Positions 55,214 to 63,444 of a stretch of 64,000 nucleotides of DNA are shown here, piece after piece. The notes beneath the pieces are model-generated. The model did no database searches. It saw only the letters and a list, made by a program, of their open reading frames with translations, and was not told the DNA's origin. The position numbers and the translations under genes were made by a program. This DNA comes from Kitasatospora sp. Root107 (GTDB lineage: Bacteria; Actinomycetota; Actinomycetes; Streptomycetales; Streptomycetaceae), in assembly GCF_001424875.1 (NCBI RefSeq), contig NZ_LMCT01000011.1:104066-168065 (forward strand). Direction: 5' to 3'. The stretch's first letter is position 1. Every line of letters starts with the position of its first letter.

Positions 55214-55912
55214 ATGACGCACCGTGAGCTGTTCACCTCACTGTCCACGCCCCTGGTCGCCGACGCCTGTGTCCGGCTCGGGGTGCCGCTGCGGGTGGCT
55301 CCGCCGGGCATCGGGGTGGTGGTGCCGGGCCAGCGGGTGGCGGGGCGGGTGCTGCCGGTCCGGCACTACGGCAGTGTGGACGTCTTCCTGGAGGCGTTCG
55401 GCGAGGCCGGTCCGGGCGACGTGCTGGTGATCGACAACGGCGGGCGGACGGACGAGGCCTGCGTCGGCGACCTGGCGGTGCTGGAGGCCGGGGTGGCCGG
55501 GCTGTCCGGCGTGGTGATCTGGGGACAGCACCGGGACACCCCCGAACTGATCGAGATCGGCCTGCCGGTGTTCAGCTACGGTGCCTGCCCGCTCGGTCCG
55601 CTCCGGGCGGCCGAGCGGGAGCCCGAGGCACTGGCCAGCGCGCGGATCGGCGCGCACACCGTCACCGCCGGGGACGTGGTCTTCGGCGACCAGGACGGCG
55701 TGCTGTTCGTGCCCGCCGACCGCGCCACCGAGGTGCTGACCACGGCCGCCGGCATCCACACCACCGAACGCGCCCAGGCCGACCGGATCAGGGCGGGGGA
55801 GACGCTGCGCCGGCAGACCGCCTTCGACGACTACCTGACCCGCCGGGCCGCCGACCCGACGTACACCTTCCGTCGCCACCTGCGGCAGCTCGGCGGCGAG
55901 ATCGAGGTGTGA
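55214..55912 (+). CDS. RraA-like/dimethylmenaquinone methyltransferase-like protein
   Basis: A 232-residue protein of the RraA/HMG aldolase fold. FTSLSTPLVADACVRLG begins the domain and GPGDVLVIDNGGRTDEACVGDLAVLEA holds the conserved Gly/Asp pocket; DVVFGDQDGVLFVP is also typical. Members act as aldolases or decarboxylases or inhibit RNase E; which applies is unknown. Start uncertain: ATG at 55214, or a GTG at 55193. It follows the FMN reductase closely and may be co-transcribed. Confidence 0.82.
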   Translation: MTHRELFTSLSTPLVADACVRLGVPLRVAPPGIGVVVPGQRVAGRVLPVRHYGSVDVFLEAFGEAGPGDVLVIDNGGRTDEACVGDLAVLEAGVAGLSGVVIWGQHRDTPELIEIGLPVFSYGACPLGPLRAAEREPEALASARIGAHTVTAGDVVFGDQDGVLFVPADRATEVLTTAAGIHTTERAQADRIRAGETLRRQTAFDDYLTRRAADPTYTFRRHLRQLGGEIEV

Positions 55913-55948
55913 GACAGGCCCTGGCCGAGGCCCCGGGCGGGACCGCCG

Positions 55949-57007
55949 TCAGGCGGACTCGCGGCGGACCAGCTGGGTCGGGGTGATCACCGAGGTGGGG
56001 GCGAGCGGCTGGGCCGGGCTGGCCAGGCGGCGGAGCAGCAGGCGGGCCATCAGGCGGCCCATCTCCTCGATGTCCTGGCGGATGGTGGTGAGCGGGGGCT
56101 CGGTCCAGGCGGCGATGGACTCGACGTCGTCGAAGCCGACCAGTGCGACGTCCTCGGGGACCCGGCGGCCGTGTGCGCGCAGGACCCGCAGGGCGCCGGA
56201 GGCCATCGCGTCGGAGGCGGCGAAGACGGCGTCCAGGTCGGGCCGCCGGGCCAGCAGTTCGGTCATCGCGCGGCCGCCGCCGTCGGGCGTGAAGTCGCCC
56301 TCGGCGATCAGGGCGGGGTCGCCGTCGGGGATCAGGTCGCGGTAGCCGTCGAGCCGGTCGGTGGAAGAGGTCTGGTCGAGCGGGCCCGTGATGGTGGCGA
56401 TCCGGGTACGGCCGAGTGAGCGCAGGTGCTGGACGGCCATCCGGGCGCCGCCCCGGTTGTCGCTGTCGACGTAGACCAGCTCGCGGTCGGACTCGGCGCC
56501 GGGCCAGCCGGGGCGGCCGCCGATCACGGTGGGCAGGCCGACTCTGCGGGCCATCTCGGGCAGCGGGTCGCTCCGGTGCAGCGAGAACAGCAGCGCACCG
56601 TCCACGTGGCCGCCGGCCAGGTAGCGGCCGACCCGTTCGTAGTCCTGCTGGGCCTCGATCAGCAGCAGCACCATCTGGTTGTCGGCGGCGGAGAGTTCAC
56701 GGCTGATGCCGCGCAGGTGCTGGGCGAAGAACGGGTCCGAGAAGAGCCGGCTCTCGGGCTCGGCGACCACCACGGCGATGGCCTGGTTCCGCCGGGTGAC
56801 CAGGGTGCGGGCGGCGAGGTTCGGTGCGTACCCGAGCTCGTCGACCGCCTGCCGCACCTTCTCCCGCAGCGCCTCCCGGACGCCGGTGCCGCCGTTCACC
56901 ACCCGGGACGCGGTGGCGCGGGAGACGCCGGCCCGTTCGGCGACGGACTCCAGGGTCGGGCGGGGGAGGGCGCCGGCCTGCTGGGCCTTGGGCTGCGGCT
57001 GGGCCAC
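55949..57007 (-). CDS. LacI family regulator of beta-glucan genes
   Basis: A 352-residue repressor. The helix-turn-helix and hinge are in PTLESVAERAGVSRATASRVVNGGTGVRE and LGYAPNLAARTLVTRR. A periplasmic-binding-like effector domain follows (AVVVAEPESRLFSDPFF, DAVFAASDAMASGALRVL, VALVGFDDVESIAAW). The GTG at 57007 has GAGGAG 7 bases upstream. It resembles CebR. The operator in front of it matches those of the transport and glucanase genes, so it likely controls all three and is released by an imported disaccharide. Confidence 0.9.
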   Translation of the reverse strand: MAQPQPKAQQAGALPRPTLESVAERAGVSRATASRVVNGGTGVREALREKVRQAVDELGYAPNLAARTLVTRRNQAIAVVVAEPESRLFSDPFFAQHLRGISRELSAADNQMVLLLIEAQQDYERVGRYLAGGHVDGALLFSLHRSDPLPEMARRVGLPTVIGGRPGWPGAESDRELVYVDSDNRGGARMAVQHLRSLGRTRIATITGPLDQTSSTDRLDGYRDLIPDGDPALIAEGDFTPDGGGRAMTELLARRPDLDAVFAASDAMASGALRVLRAHGRRVPEDVALVGFDDVESIAAWTEPPLTTIRQDIEEMGRLMARLLLRRLASPAQPLAPTSVITPTQLVRRESA

Positions 57008-57085
57008 TGCGGACTCCTCGGGCTACGGGGTGAGTTGGTCGGCTCGGACTTGTCTGTGCAGAGCCTATCGGGTGAGCGCGAGAGG

Positions 57086-57099
57086 TGAGAGCGCTCCCA
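57086..57099. promoter_or_regulatory. LacI-family operator upstream of its regulator gene
   Basis: tgagagcgctccca differs from the perfect palindrome at 51339 by one base and lies 79 bases upstream of the LacI gene, suggesting autoregulation. Confidence 0.75.
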
Positions 57100-57210
57100 G
57101 ATATCATCCCCCGCGAGGTTCGGCGGAATCGGGGGCCGAGATCGTCAGGTCCGACCTGGGTGTCGCATTTCCGCCAGTCGCCAGGTCGGGAGTGCCGCAG
57201 ACTGGAGGAC

Positions 57211-58755
57211 GTGACCGAGACTCTGACCGACGACGACACCCGGTACCGGGCAGTGGACAGCCGGGATTCCCGTTTCGACGGGGTGTTCTTCACGGCCGTC
57301 AGCAGCACCGGTATCTACTGCCGACCGAGCTGCCCCGCCGTGACCCCCAAGCGCGTCAACTGCACCTTCTACCCGACCGCCGCCGCCGCCCAGGGCGCGG
57401 GCTACCGGGCCTGCCGCCGGTGCCGCCCCGACTCGGTGCCGGGGTCGCCGGAGTGGAACCACCGGGCCGACCTGGTCGGCCGGGCGATGCGGCTGATCGG
57501 GGACGGCGTGGTGGACCGGGAGGGTGTGGCGGGCCTGGCCGAGCGGCTCGGGTACAGCTCGCGGCAGGTGCAGCGGCAGCTGACCGCAGAGCTCGGCGCC
57601 GGGCCGATCGCGCTGGCCAGGGCACAGCGCGCGCAGACCGCCCGGCTGCTGCTGCAGACCACCGAACTCCCGGTCACCGAGATCGCGTTCGCGGCCGGGT
57701 TCTCCTCGGTGCGGCAGTTCAACGACACCGTCCGGGAGGTCTACGACCGCACGCCGAGCGGCCTGCGGGCCGAGACCAACGGCCACCGCAAGGGCACCGC
57801 GACACCCGGGTCGATCGGCCTCCGGCTGGCCTACCGGGGCGCGCTCGACAGCGACCACCTGCTGGACTTCCTGGCGCTGCGTGCGGTCCCGGGCGTGGAG
57901 GAGGTGGTGCCGGGCGCCGTGCCCGGCGTCCGCACCTACCGGCGGACCCTGGCGCTCCCGTACGGCCACGCCATCGCCGAGGTGGACGGCCTGGGGGCCG
58001 GTGACCCGGCGAACCGGGGCTGGCTGGACTGCCGGCTCCAGCTCACCGACCTGCGCGACCTGACCACCGCCGTGCACCGGCTCCGGGCGCTCTTCGACCT
58101 GGACGCCGACCCCGACGCGGTGGACGGCCAGCTCGGCGTCGACCCGGTGCTCGGCGAGCTGGTCCGGGCCCGCCCGGGCGTACGTTCCCCGGGGCATGTC
58201 GATCCGCACGAGCTGGCGGTCCGCGCCGTCCTCGGCCAGCAGATCACCGTCGTGGCGGCCCGGACCCTGGCCGCCCGGCTGAGCGCGCGCTACGGCGTCG
58301 CGCTGCCCGAGGCCAGCGGTGGCCTGCGGCTGCTCTTCCCGACCGCCGGTGCCCTGGCGGTGGCCGACTCCGCCGACCTGGCGATGCCGGACGCCCGCCG
58401 TCGCGCCCTGCGCGGACTCTGCGCGGCGCTGGCCGACGGGACGGTCCGTCTGGACGGTGGCGTGGACCGGGAGGCGGCCGCAGCCTCGCTGCTCGCCCTG
58501 CCGGGCATCGGGCCGTGGACGGTGGGCTACCTGCGGATGCGCGCACTGGCCGATCCGGACGTCTTCCTGCCGAGCGACGTCGGCGTCAAGCACGGCCTGC
58601 AACGGCTCGGCCACCCGGGCGACCCCAAGGCGGCGGCGCTGGCCGGCACGGCCTGGGCGCCGTGGCGCTCGTACGCCGTGCACCGGCTGTGGGCCTCGCT
58701 GACTCCGGTGGCGGGCCCGAAGGTTGACGAAGCATCAGAAGGAGTCCGGGCATGA
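57211..58755 (+). CDS. alkA: Ada-AlkA fusion: DNA-3-methyladenine glycosylase
   Basis: A 514-residue DNA repair protein with three parts. The N-terminal Ada zinc domain has C37 (methyl acceptor), C41, C68 and C71. An AraC-type DNA-binding region follows (about 90-185, VTEIAFAAGFSSVRQFNDTVRE). The C-terminal AlkA glycosylase has a helix-hairpin-helix LLALPGIGPWTVGYLRMRAL and catalytic Asp in FLPSDVGVK. It removes alkylated bases and may sense methylation as a regulator. The GTG at 57211 with GGAGGAC directly before it is preferred over the longer frame. Its stop overlaps the ogt start as ATGA. Confidence 0.93.
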   Translation: MTETLTDDDTRYRAVDSRDSRFDGVFFTAVSSTGIYCRPSCPAVTPKRVNCTFYPTAAAAQGAGYRACRRCRPDSVPGSPEWNHRADLVGRAMRLIGDGVVDREGVAGLAERLGYSSRQVQRQLTAELGAGPIALARAQRAQTARLLLQTTELPVTEIAFAAGFSSVRQFNDTVREVYDRTPSGLRAETNGHRKGTATPGSIGLRLAYRGALDSDHLLDFLALRAVPGVEEVVPGAVPGVRTYRRTLALPYGHAIAEVDGLGAGDPANRGWLDCRLQLTDLRDLTTAVHRLRALFDLDADPDAVDGQLGVDPVLGELVRARPGVRSPGHVDPHELAVRAVLGQQITVVAARTLAARLSARYGVALPEASGGLRLLFPTAGALAVADSADLAMPDARRRALRGLCAALADGTVRLDGGVDREAAAASLLALPGIGPWTVGYLRMRALADPDVFLPSDVGVKHGLQRLGHPGDPKAAALAGTAWAPWRSYAVHRLWASLTPVAGPKVDEASEGVRA

Positions 58756-59255
58756 CCACGGTGTTCGCGACGATGGAGAGCCCGCTGGGCCGCCTGCTGC
58801 TCAGCGGCACCCTGCAGCCGGACGGTTCGCTCGCCCTGCAGACGGTCACCGCACCCGGGCAGAAGGGCGCCCTGGACGAGCCCGCCGACGGCTGGTTGCA
58901 CGACCCGGAGGCGTTCGAGGCCGTGGTCCGGCAGCTCGACGCCTACTTCGCCGGGGAGTCGACCGGCTTCGACCTTCCACTGGCGCCGGTGGGCACCGAG
59001 TTCCGGCGACGGATCTGGGCCGCCCTCGCCGAGATCCCGTACGGCGAGACCGTCACCTACGGCGAACTGGGCACGCTGGCGGGCCAACCCCCGACGGCCG
59101 TACGCGCGGTGGGCGGCGCGGTCGGCGCCAACCCGCTGCTGGTGATCCTGCCCTGCCACCGGGTGGTCGGCGCGAACGGTGCGCTGACCGGCTTCGCGGC
59201 GGGTATCGACCGCAAGCGGCACCTGCTGGCGCTGGAGCGGGGCTCGCTCTTCTAG
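58752..59255 (+). CDS. ogt: methylated-DNA-protein cysteine methyltransferase
   Basis: A 167-residue suicide enzyme that moves the methyl group from O6-methylguanine to its own cysteine. The active site is ILPCHRVVGANGALTGFAAG, and FRRRIWAALAEIPYGETVTYGELG carries the DNA-binding helix-turn-helix with the Arg finger region. Translationally coupled to alkA by an ATGA overlap, it completes an alkylation-repair operon. Confidence 0.95.
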   Translation: MTTVFATMESPLGRLLLSGTLQPDGSLALQTVTAPGQKGALDEPADGWLHDPEAFEAVVRQLDAYFAGESTGFDLPLAPVGTEFRRRIWAALAEIPYGETVTYGELGTLAGQPPTAVRAVGGAVGANPLLVILPCHRVVGANGALTGFAAGIDRKRHLLALERGSLF

Positions 59256-59292
59256 TGCCGCGCCCGGCAAGGTTGGCCCCGCGCGGCACTAG
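59252..59292. terminator. bidirectional terminator overlapping two stop codons
   Basis: Perfect 12-base arms (59252-59263 and 59281-59292) flank a 17-base loop. The left arm contains the ogt TAG and the right arm contains the TAG of the convergent WYL regulator. Confidence 0.8.
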
Positions 59293-60254
59293 TGCCCGCC
59301 GTCCCGCGGGATTGCTGCTCCCGCGCGGGAGGCGATCTTGTGGAGTTCCGCGAGGAGTTCGGGGGGCCCGTCGACCTCGAACTCGGTGTCCAACATGAGG
59401 ATGTGCAGGGCGAGTCGGTGCACCGTGTCGGCTCCCGCGTGCACGATGCAGGTCGTGTCGTCGACCGGTTCGACCAGGATCGCGGCGGGCATCCTGGCCC
59501 TGATGGCGGCCGCCGGGGCGTGGACCGTCACGCGCGCGCGATGGTGCGACAGCGCGGTGTCGACGCCGCGTGGCACGAGGTCGGCGGGCGGTTCCTCGCG
59601 GGCGGCGAAGCGGGCGCCGTGCGGCAGGCGCGGGCTGAGCCGGTCGACGCGGAAGGTCCGCCAGTCCTCGCGCGCGACGTCCCACGCCACCAGGTACCAG
59701 CGGTGGCCGGTGTGCACGAGGCGGTACGGCTCGACCTCGCGCACCGCCTCGTCGCCGTCGTGCCGACGGTAGTCGAACCGCAGGCGGCGCTGGTCGCGGC
59801 AGGCGGCCGCGAGGGTCGCGAGGACGTCGGCGGACACGGCCGGCCCGGTGCCTCCCACCGGCGGCAGGGTGACGGTGAACCCGTGCAGGGCGGCGACGCG
59901 GCGGCTCAGGTGGTGGGGCAGGACCTGTTCGAGCTTGGCGAGCGCGCGGACCGAGGTCTCCTCGATGCCGGCGACCGAGCCGCCGGCCGCGGTGCGCAGG
60001 CTGGCGGCGACGGCAACGGCCTCCTCGTCGTCGAGCAGCAGCGGCGGCAGCGCGGCGCCGGCACCGAGGCGGTAGCCGCCCGCGACGCCGGAGGTCGCGT
60101 GGACCGGGTAGCCGAGGCCGCGGAGCTTGTCGACGTCGTACCGGATCGTGCGCGGGCTGACGCCGAGGCGCTCGGCGAGCTCGGCGCCGGTCCAGTCGGT
60201 CCGGCTTTGCAACAGGGAGAGCAGACGCAGCAGACGTGCCGAAGTAGCCAACAT
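59289..60254 (-). CDS. WYL-domain transcriptional regulator (YafY-like)
   Basis: A 321-residue regulator. The N-terminal winged helix-turn-helix is RLLRLLSLLQSRTDWTGAELAERLGVSPRTIRYDVDKLRGLGYPV. The WYL domain (about 140-225) has RLRFDYRR and YRLVHTGHRWYLVAWDVARED, where the motif is WYL. A WCX-type C-terminus follows. It is divergent from an NmrA-like oxidoreductase gene, and a 29-bp palindrome in the gap starts 18 bases upstream of its start codon. Confidence 0.92.
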   Translation of the reverse strand: MLATSARLLRLLSLLQSRTDWTGAELAERLGVSPRTIRYDVDKLRGLGYPVHATSGVAGGYRLGAGAALPPLLLDDEEAVAVAASLRTAAGGSVAGIEETSVRALAKLEQVLPHHLSRRVAALHGFTVTLPPVGGTGPAVSADVLATLAAACRDQRRLRFDYRRHDGDEAVREVEPYRLVHTGHRWYLVAWDVAREDWRTFRVDRLSPRLPHGARFAAREEPPADLVPRGVDTALSHHRARVTVHAPAAAIRARMPAAILVEPVDDTTCIVHAGADTVHRLALHILMLDTEFEVDGPPELLAELHKIASRAGAAIPRDGGH

Positions 60255-60271
60255 GCCGTCAATGGTGGTGC

Positions 60272-60300
60272 ATATTGCGGCAAGTAGCTTGCCGCAATAT
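60272..60300. promoter_or_regulatory. perfect palindrome, likely WYL-regulator operator
   Basis: Arms atattgcggcaag (60272-60284) and cttgccgcaatat (60288-60300) are perfectly complementary around a TAG spacer. It lies between two divergent genes and is AT-richer than its surroundings, so it probably overlaps promoter elements. Confidence 0.78.
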
Positions 60301-60388
60301 CTGAGATCGTCTTCTCAGTGCTCAGGGGGCGGCGAGATCGGGCCCCGTGAGTGGCGAGAACACAGCCCGTACCACCCGAGGAGAGCTC

Positions 60389-61225
60389 ATGATCCTGGTC
60401 ACCGGTGCCACCGGAAACGTCGGCCGCCACATCGTCCGTCTGCTCGCCGAGCAGGGCATAGCCGCCCGGGTGCTGGCCCGCGACCCGGAGAAGGCGGCGG
60501 GGCTCGGTGCGGCCGAGGTGGTCCGCGGCGACCTGGCGGAGCCGAGCACGCTCGGTCCGGCGCTGGAGGGCGTCGATGCGGTCTTTCTGTTCCCGGCGCC
60601 GGGCAGCGGGCCTGCGTTCGTCGCGGCAGCCGAGGCCGCGGGCGTCGCGCGCGTGGTGATGCTGTCCTCGGACGCGGTGGCTGACGACGTTGCCGAGCAG
60701 GCCAACCCGATCGCGGGGTACCACGCGGAGATCGAGACCGCGGTCCGCGGATCCGCGCTGGAGTGGACGCTGCTGCGCTCGGGGCACATGGCGACCAACG
60801 CGCTGCCGTGGGCGGGGCAGACCAAGGCGGGCGACGTGGTGCGCGGACCGTACGCGGAGGCGACCAGCGCGCCGGTGCACGAGGCCGACGTCGCGGACGT
60901 CGCGGTGGCGGCGCTGACCGCGGAGGGCCACGCGGGGCGGGTCTACTGGCTGACCGGGCCCGAGTCGCTGACCGCCGCCGAGCAGGTCGCGCTGATCGGC
61001 AAGGCGGTGGACCGGCCGCTGGTGTACGAGGAACTGCCGGCGGACGTCGCGCGCGAGCAGATGAGCCGGTTCATCCCGCCGTTCATCATCGGCACGCTGT
61101 TCGAGGGCTGGGCCAAGTCGGTCGGCGTGCCGGCGCTGGTCTCGTCGGACGTCGAGACGGTCACGGGCCGCCCGGCGCGGACGTTCGACGAGTGGGCCCG
61201 CGACCGTGTGGCGGACTTCGCCTGA
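60389..61225 (+). CDS. NAD(P)H-binding NmrA-like oxidoreductase
   Basis: A 278-residue atypical short-chain dehydrogenase. MILVTGATGNVGRHIVRLL gives the GxxGxxG cofactor loop, followed by ARDPEKA and VFLFPAPGSG. No Tyr-x(3)-Lys catalytic pair is obvious in the usual place, as in NmrA/QOR2-type sensors and quinone reductases. The ATG at 60389 has GAGGAGA upstream. The divergent WYL regulator probably controls it; substrate unknown. Confidence 0.88.
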   Translation: MILVTGATGNVGRHIVRLLAEQGIAARVLARDPEKAAGLGAAEVVRGDLAEPSTLGPALEGVDAVFLFPAPGSGPAFVAAAEAAGVARVVMLSSDAVADDVAEQANPIAGYHAEIETAVRGSALEWTLLRSGHMATNALPWAGQTKAGDVVRGPYAEATSAPVHEADVADVAVAALTAEGHAGRVYWLTGPESLTAAEQVALIGKAVDRPLVYEELPADVAREQMSRFIPPFIIGTLFEGWAKSVGVPALVSSDVETVTGRPARTFDEWARDRVADFA

Positions 61226-61232
61226 CGTGGCG

Positions 61233-61814
61233 TCAGCGGCCCTCGGGCGGCGTGCCGGTGGTGCTGCCACCGGCACTGCTGGTGCTGCTGCTGCCGGTGG
61301 TGCCGGACAGGGCTTTGGCGAGGAGTTCGAGCGCGGGGAGGGCGTGCATGACGGCCTCGCGCTCGGCGATTGGGAGGCTTTCGAGGGCGGCGGCCAGGCG
61401 GCGTTCGTGGGCGTGCTGCCAGTCGCGGAGCTGCTGGTGGCCGGCCTCGGTGAGCGCGATCCGGGCGGTGCGCCGGTCGCCGGGGTCGGGCTGGCGGTCG
61501 ACGAAGCCCGCCTCGAGGAGCTTGCCGATCAGTCCGCTGACGGTGTTGGGCGCGAGGCGCTGACGGGCCGCCAGTTCGCCGACCCGGAGCGGGGCGGCGG
61601 CCAGCGTCTGGAGCAGCTCGACCTGGGCCATCGGCAGTGACTCCCAGGGGTAGTCGGTGCGGATGCTGCTGCGCAGGGCGCGGCGGAGCCGGGTGATCAC
61701 GTCGGTCAGCCGCTGGGCCCGCGCGACGGCTGCGGCCTCCTCCAGGACGGACTCGTGGTCCGCCGAATCGGGGGAGTGGCCGAGGGCCGGATCGGGGTTG
61801 GGCTGCGGCGACAT
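61233..61814 (-). CDS. MarR family transcriptional regulator
   Basis: A 193-residue MarR protein. The core reads LLQTLAAAPLRVGELAARQRLAPNTVSGLIGKLLEAGFVDRQPDPGDRRTARIALTEAG, with the helix-turn-helix and wing (DPGDRR). The C-terminus has a low-complexity Gly/Ser/Thr tail. I take the ATG at 61814; no ribosome site, but TACGCT 7 bases upstream suggests a leaderless message. It is divergent from the MFS gene at 61953, its probable target. Confidence 0.88.
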   Translation of the reverse strand: MSPQPNPDPALGHSPDSADHESVLEEAAAVARAQRLTDVITRLRRALRSSIRTDYPWESLPMAQVELLQTLAAAPLRVGELAARQRLAPNTVSGLIGKLLEAGFVDRQPDPGDRRTARIALTEAGHQQLRDWQHAHERRLAAALESLPIAEREAVMHALPALELLAKALSGTTGSSSTSSAGGSTTGTPPEGR

Positions 61815-61906
61815 GGGCGACAGCGTAGCGCGCGGGGCTCGTACACCTGTCGGTAGGTGACCAGGTCTGCTCACGAGCACATCCCGTAACGATCCGATCG
61901 CCGTCC

Positions 61907-61946
61907 GAGCAGTTCGTCAGCAGAACAGCTCTGTAACCGATATATT
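61907..61946 (+). promoter_or_regulatory. MFS gene promoter with imperfect inverted repeat
   Basis: GAGCAGTTC (61907-61915) and GAACAGCTC (61923-61931) form 9-base arms with one mismatch around a 7-base spacer. TATATT (61941-61946) is a near-consensus -10 placing the transcript start at the GTG at 61953. The repeat would cover the -35 region, so it suits a MarR repressor. Confidence 0.55.
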
Positions 61947-61952
61947 GCTGGG

Positions 61953-63386
61953 GTGGCCACCGTGAACCCCAGCTTTGCCCAGCGCCTGCTGGCCGAGCGC
62001 CCCCGCCCCCGAGCGGTGGCCGGCTGGCGGCACGCGCACTGGCTGGCCGTCGGCACGGTCTGCCTGGGGGCGTTCCTCGGGCAGCTCACCGCGAGCATCA
62101 CCGCCCTGGTCTTCCCGGAGCTGGAGCGGGCCTTCGGCGCCAACTTCGCCGCGGTGGAGTGGGTCGCCCTCGCGTACCTGCTGGTCCTGGTCGCGTTGCT
62201 GGCCCCGATCGGGCGGCTCTCCGACCTGGTCGGCCGGAAGACGGTCTACCTGGGCGGCTTCGCGGTCTTCGCGCTGGCCTCGCTCGGCGCCGGGCTGGCC
62301 GACAGCCTCGGCACGCTGGTCGCCTGCCGGGCCGTCCAGGCGGTCGGCGGCGCGATGATGCAGGCGAACAGCGTCGCCCTGGTGGCCCGCGGCGTCCCCG
62401 AGTGCGCGATGCGCACCGCGCTCGGCGTCCAGGCCGCCGCCCAGGCCCTCGGTCTGGCGCTCGGGCCGACGCTCGGCGGGCTGCTGGTGCAGCACGTCTC
62501 CTGGCGTTGGGTGTTCTGGATCAACGTCCCGATCGGCCTGCTCGGCATCCTGGCGGGCTGGTTCCTGCTGCCCCGCACCTACCCGCACGGGCGGCCGCGG
62601 CAGCCCCGCCGCGACGGCCGGTTCGACCTGGCCGGGCTGGTGCTGCTGGCCGGCTGTTCGACCACCTTCCTGCTTGCCCTCTCCACCGCCTCCGGACTCC
62701 CGCTGCCCGCCTGGGCGGTGGCCGTCCTGCTGCTCGCGGCCGTCGTCCTGGCCCTGGCGCTGGCCCGGCAGGAGCAGCGCGCCGACCGCCCGCTGATCCC
62801 GCCGGGGTTGATCAACACCCCCGGCATCCGGACCGGGCTGCTGATCGCCCTGGTCGGCTACCTGCTGCTGTTCTGCCCGCTGGTGCTCGGCCCGGTGATG
62901 CTGGTGGGCACGGGAGTGCCGGTGGCCACCGCCGGACTGGTGATCACCGCGCTCCCCGCCGCCTTCGCGGTGGCGGCCACCGTCGGGGCCGGCCTGCTGC
63001 CCGACTCCTGGTCGGACGCCGTCCGTTGCCGCTGCGGCGCACTGGTGGCGGCGCTCGGCCTCGGGCTGCTCGCGGTGGTCCCCGCCACTCCGGCGGCCAC
63101 CGTCCTGCCGCTGGTGGTGGCGGGCTACGGCCTCGGGCTGCTGCTGCCGGCGAACAACGCGCTGGTGATGCGCGCGATCCCGCCAGCCAGCTCGGCCGTC
63201 GGCGGTGGGCTGGTCAACATGGTGCGCGGTCTCGGCACCGCCCTGGGCACCGCTCTGCCGGTGCTCGCGGTCCACCTGGCGGGCCATCAGACCGGCGGCC
63301 GGTCGGTGCTCGTCCTGCTCACCCTGGTCGCGGGCGCGGCCGCCACCTTGGCGGCCCGGGTCCGGACCAGCGCGCCGCGCTCCTGA
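61953..63386 (+). CDS. MFS transporter, EmrB/QacA-like
   Basis: A 477-residue drug:proton antiporter-type protein with about 14 helices. Motif A is GRLSDLVGRKTVYLGG between helices 2 and 3, and motif C-like sequence is ALGLALGPTLGGLLVQHVSWRWVFWINVPIG, the hallmark of DHA2-type exporters. The GTG start at 61953 appears leaderless. The divergent MarR gene suggests induction by an exported compound. An inverted-repeat terminator follows. Confidence 0.9.
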   Translation: MATVNPSFAQRLLAERPRPRAVAGWRHAHWLAVGTVCLGAFLGQLTASITALVFPELERAFGANFAAVEWVALAYLLVLVALLAPIGRLSDLVGRKTVYLGGFAVFALASLGAGLADSLGTLVACRAVQAVGGAMMQANSVALVARGVPECAMRTALGVQAAAQALGLALGPTLGGLLVQHVSWRWVFWINVPIGLLGILAGWFLLPRTYPHGRPRQPRRDGRFDLAGLVLLAGCSTTFLLALSTASGLPLPAWAVAVLLLAAVVLALALARQEQRADRPLIPPGLINTPGIRTGLLIALVGYLLLFCPLVLGPVMLVGTGVPVATAGLVITALPAAFAVAATVGAGLLPDSWSDAVRCRCGALVAALGLGLLAVVPATPAATVLPLVVAGYGLGLLLPANNALVMRAIPPASSAVGGGLVNMVRGLGTALGTALPVLAVHLAGHQTGGRSVLVLLTLVAGAAATLAARVRTSAPRS

Positions 63387-63396
63387 GGAAACGCCG

Positions 63397-63433
63397 AAGG
63401 GTGCGGCGGACGGTGACGTCCGGCCGCACCCTT
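63397..63433. terminator. bidirectional terminator between MFS and DUF305 genes
   Basis: Eleven-base arms aagggtgcggc (63397-63407) and gccgcaccctt (63423-63433) are extended inward by ggac/gtcc, between convergent genes. Confidence 0.8.
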
Positions 63434-63444
63434 CAACGGTGGTG

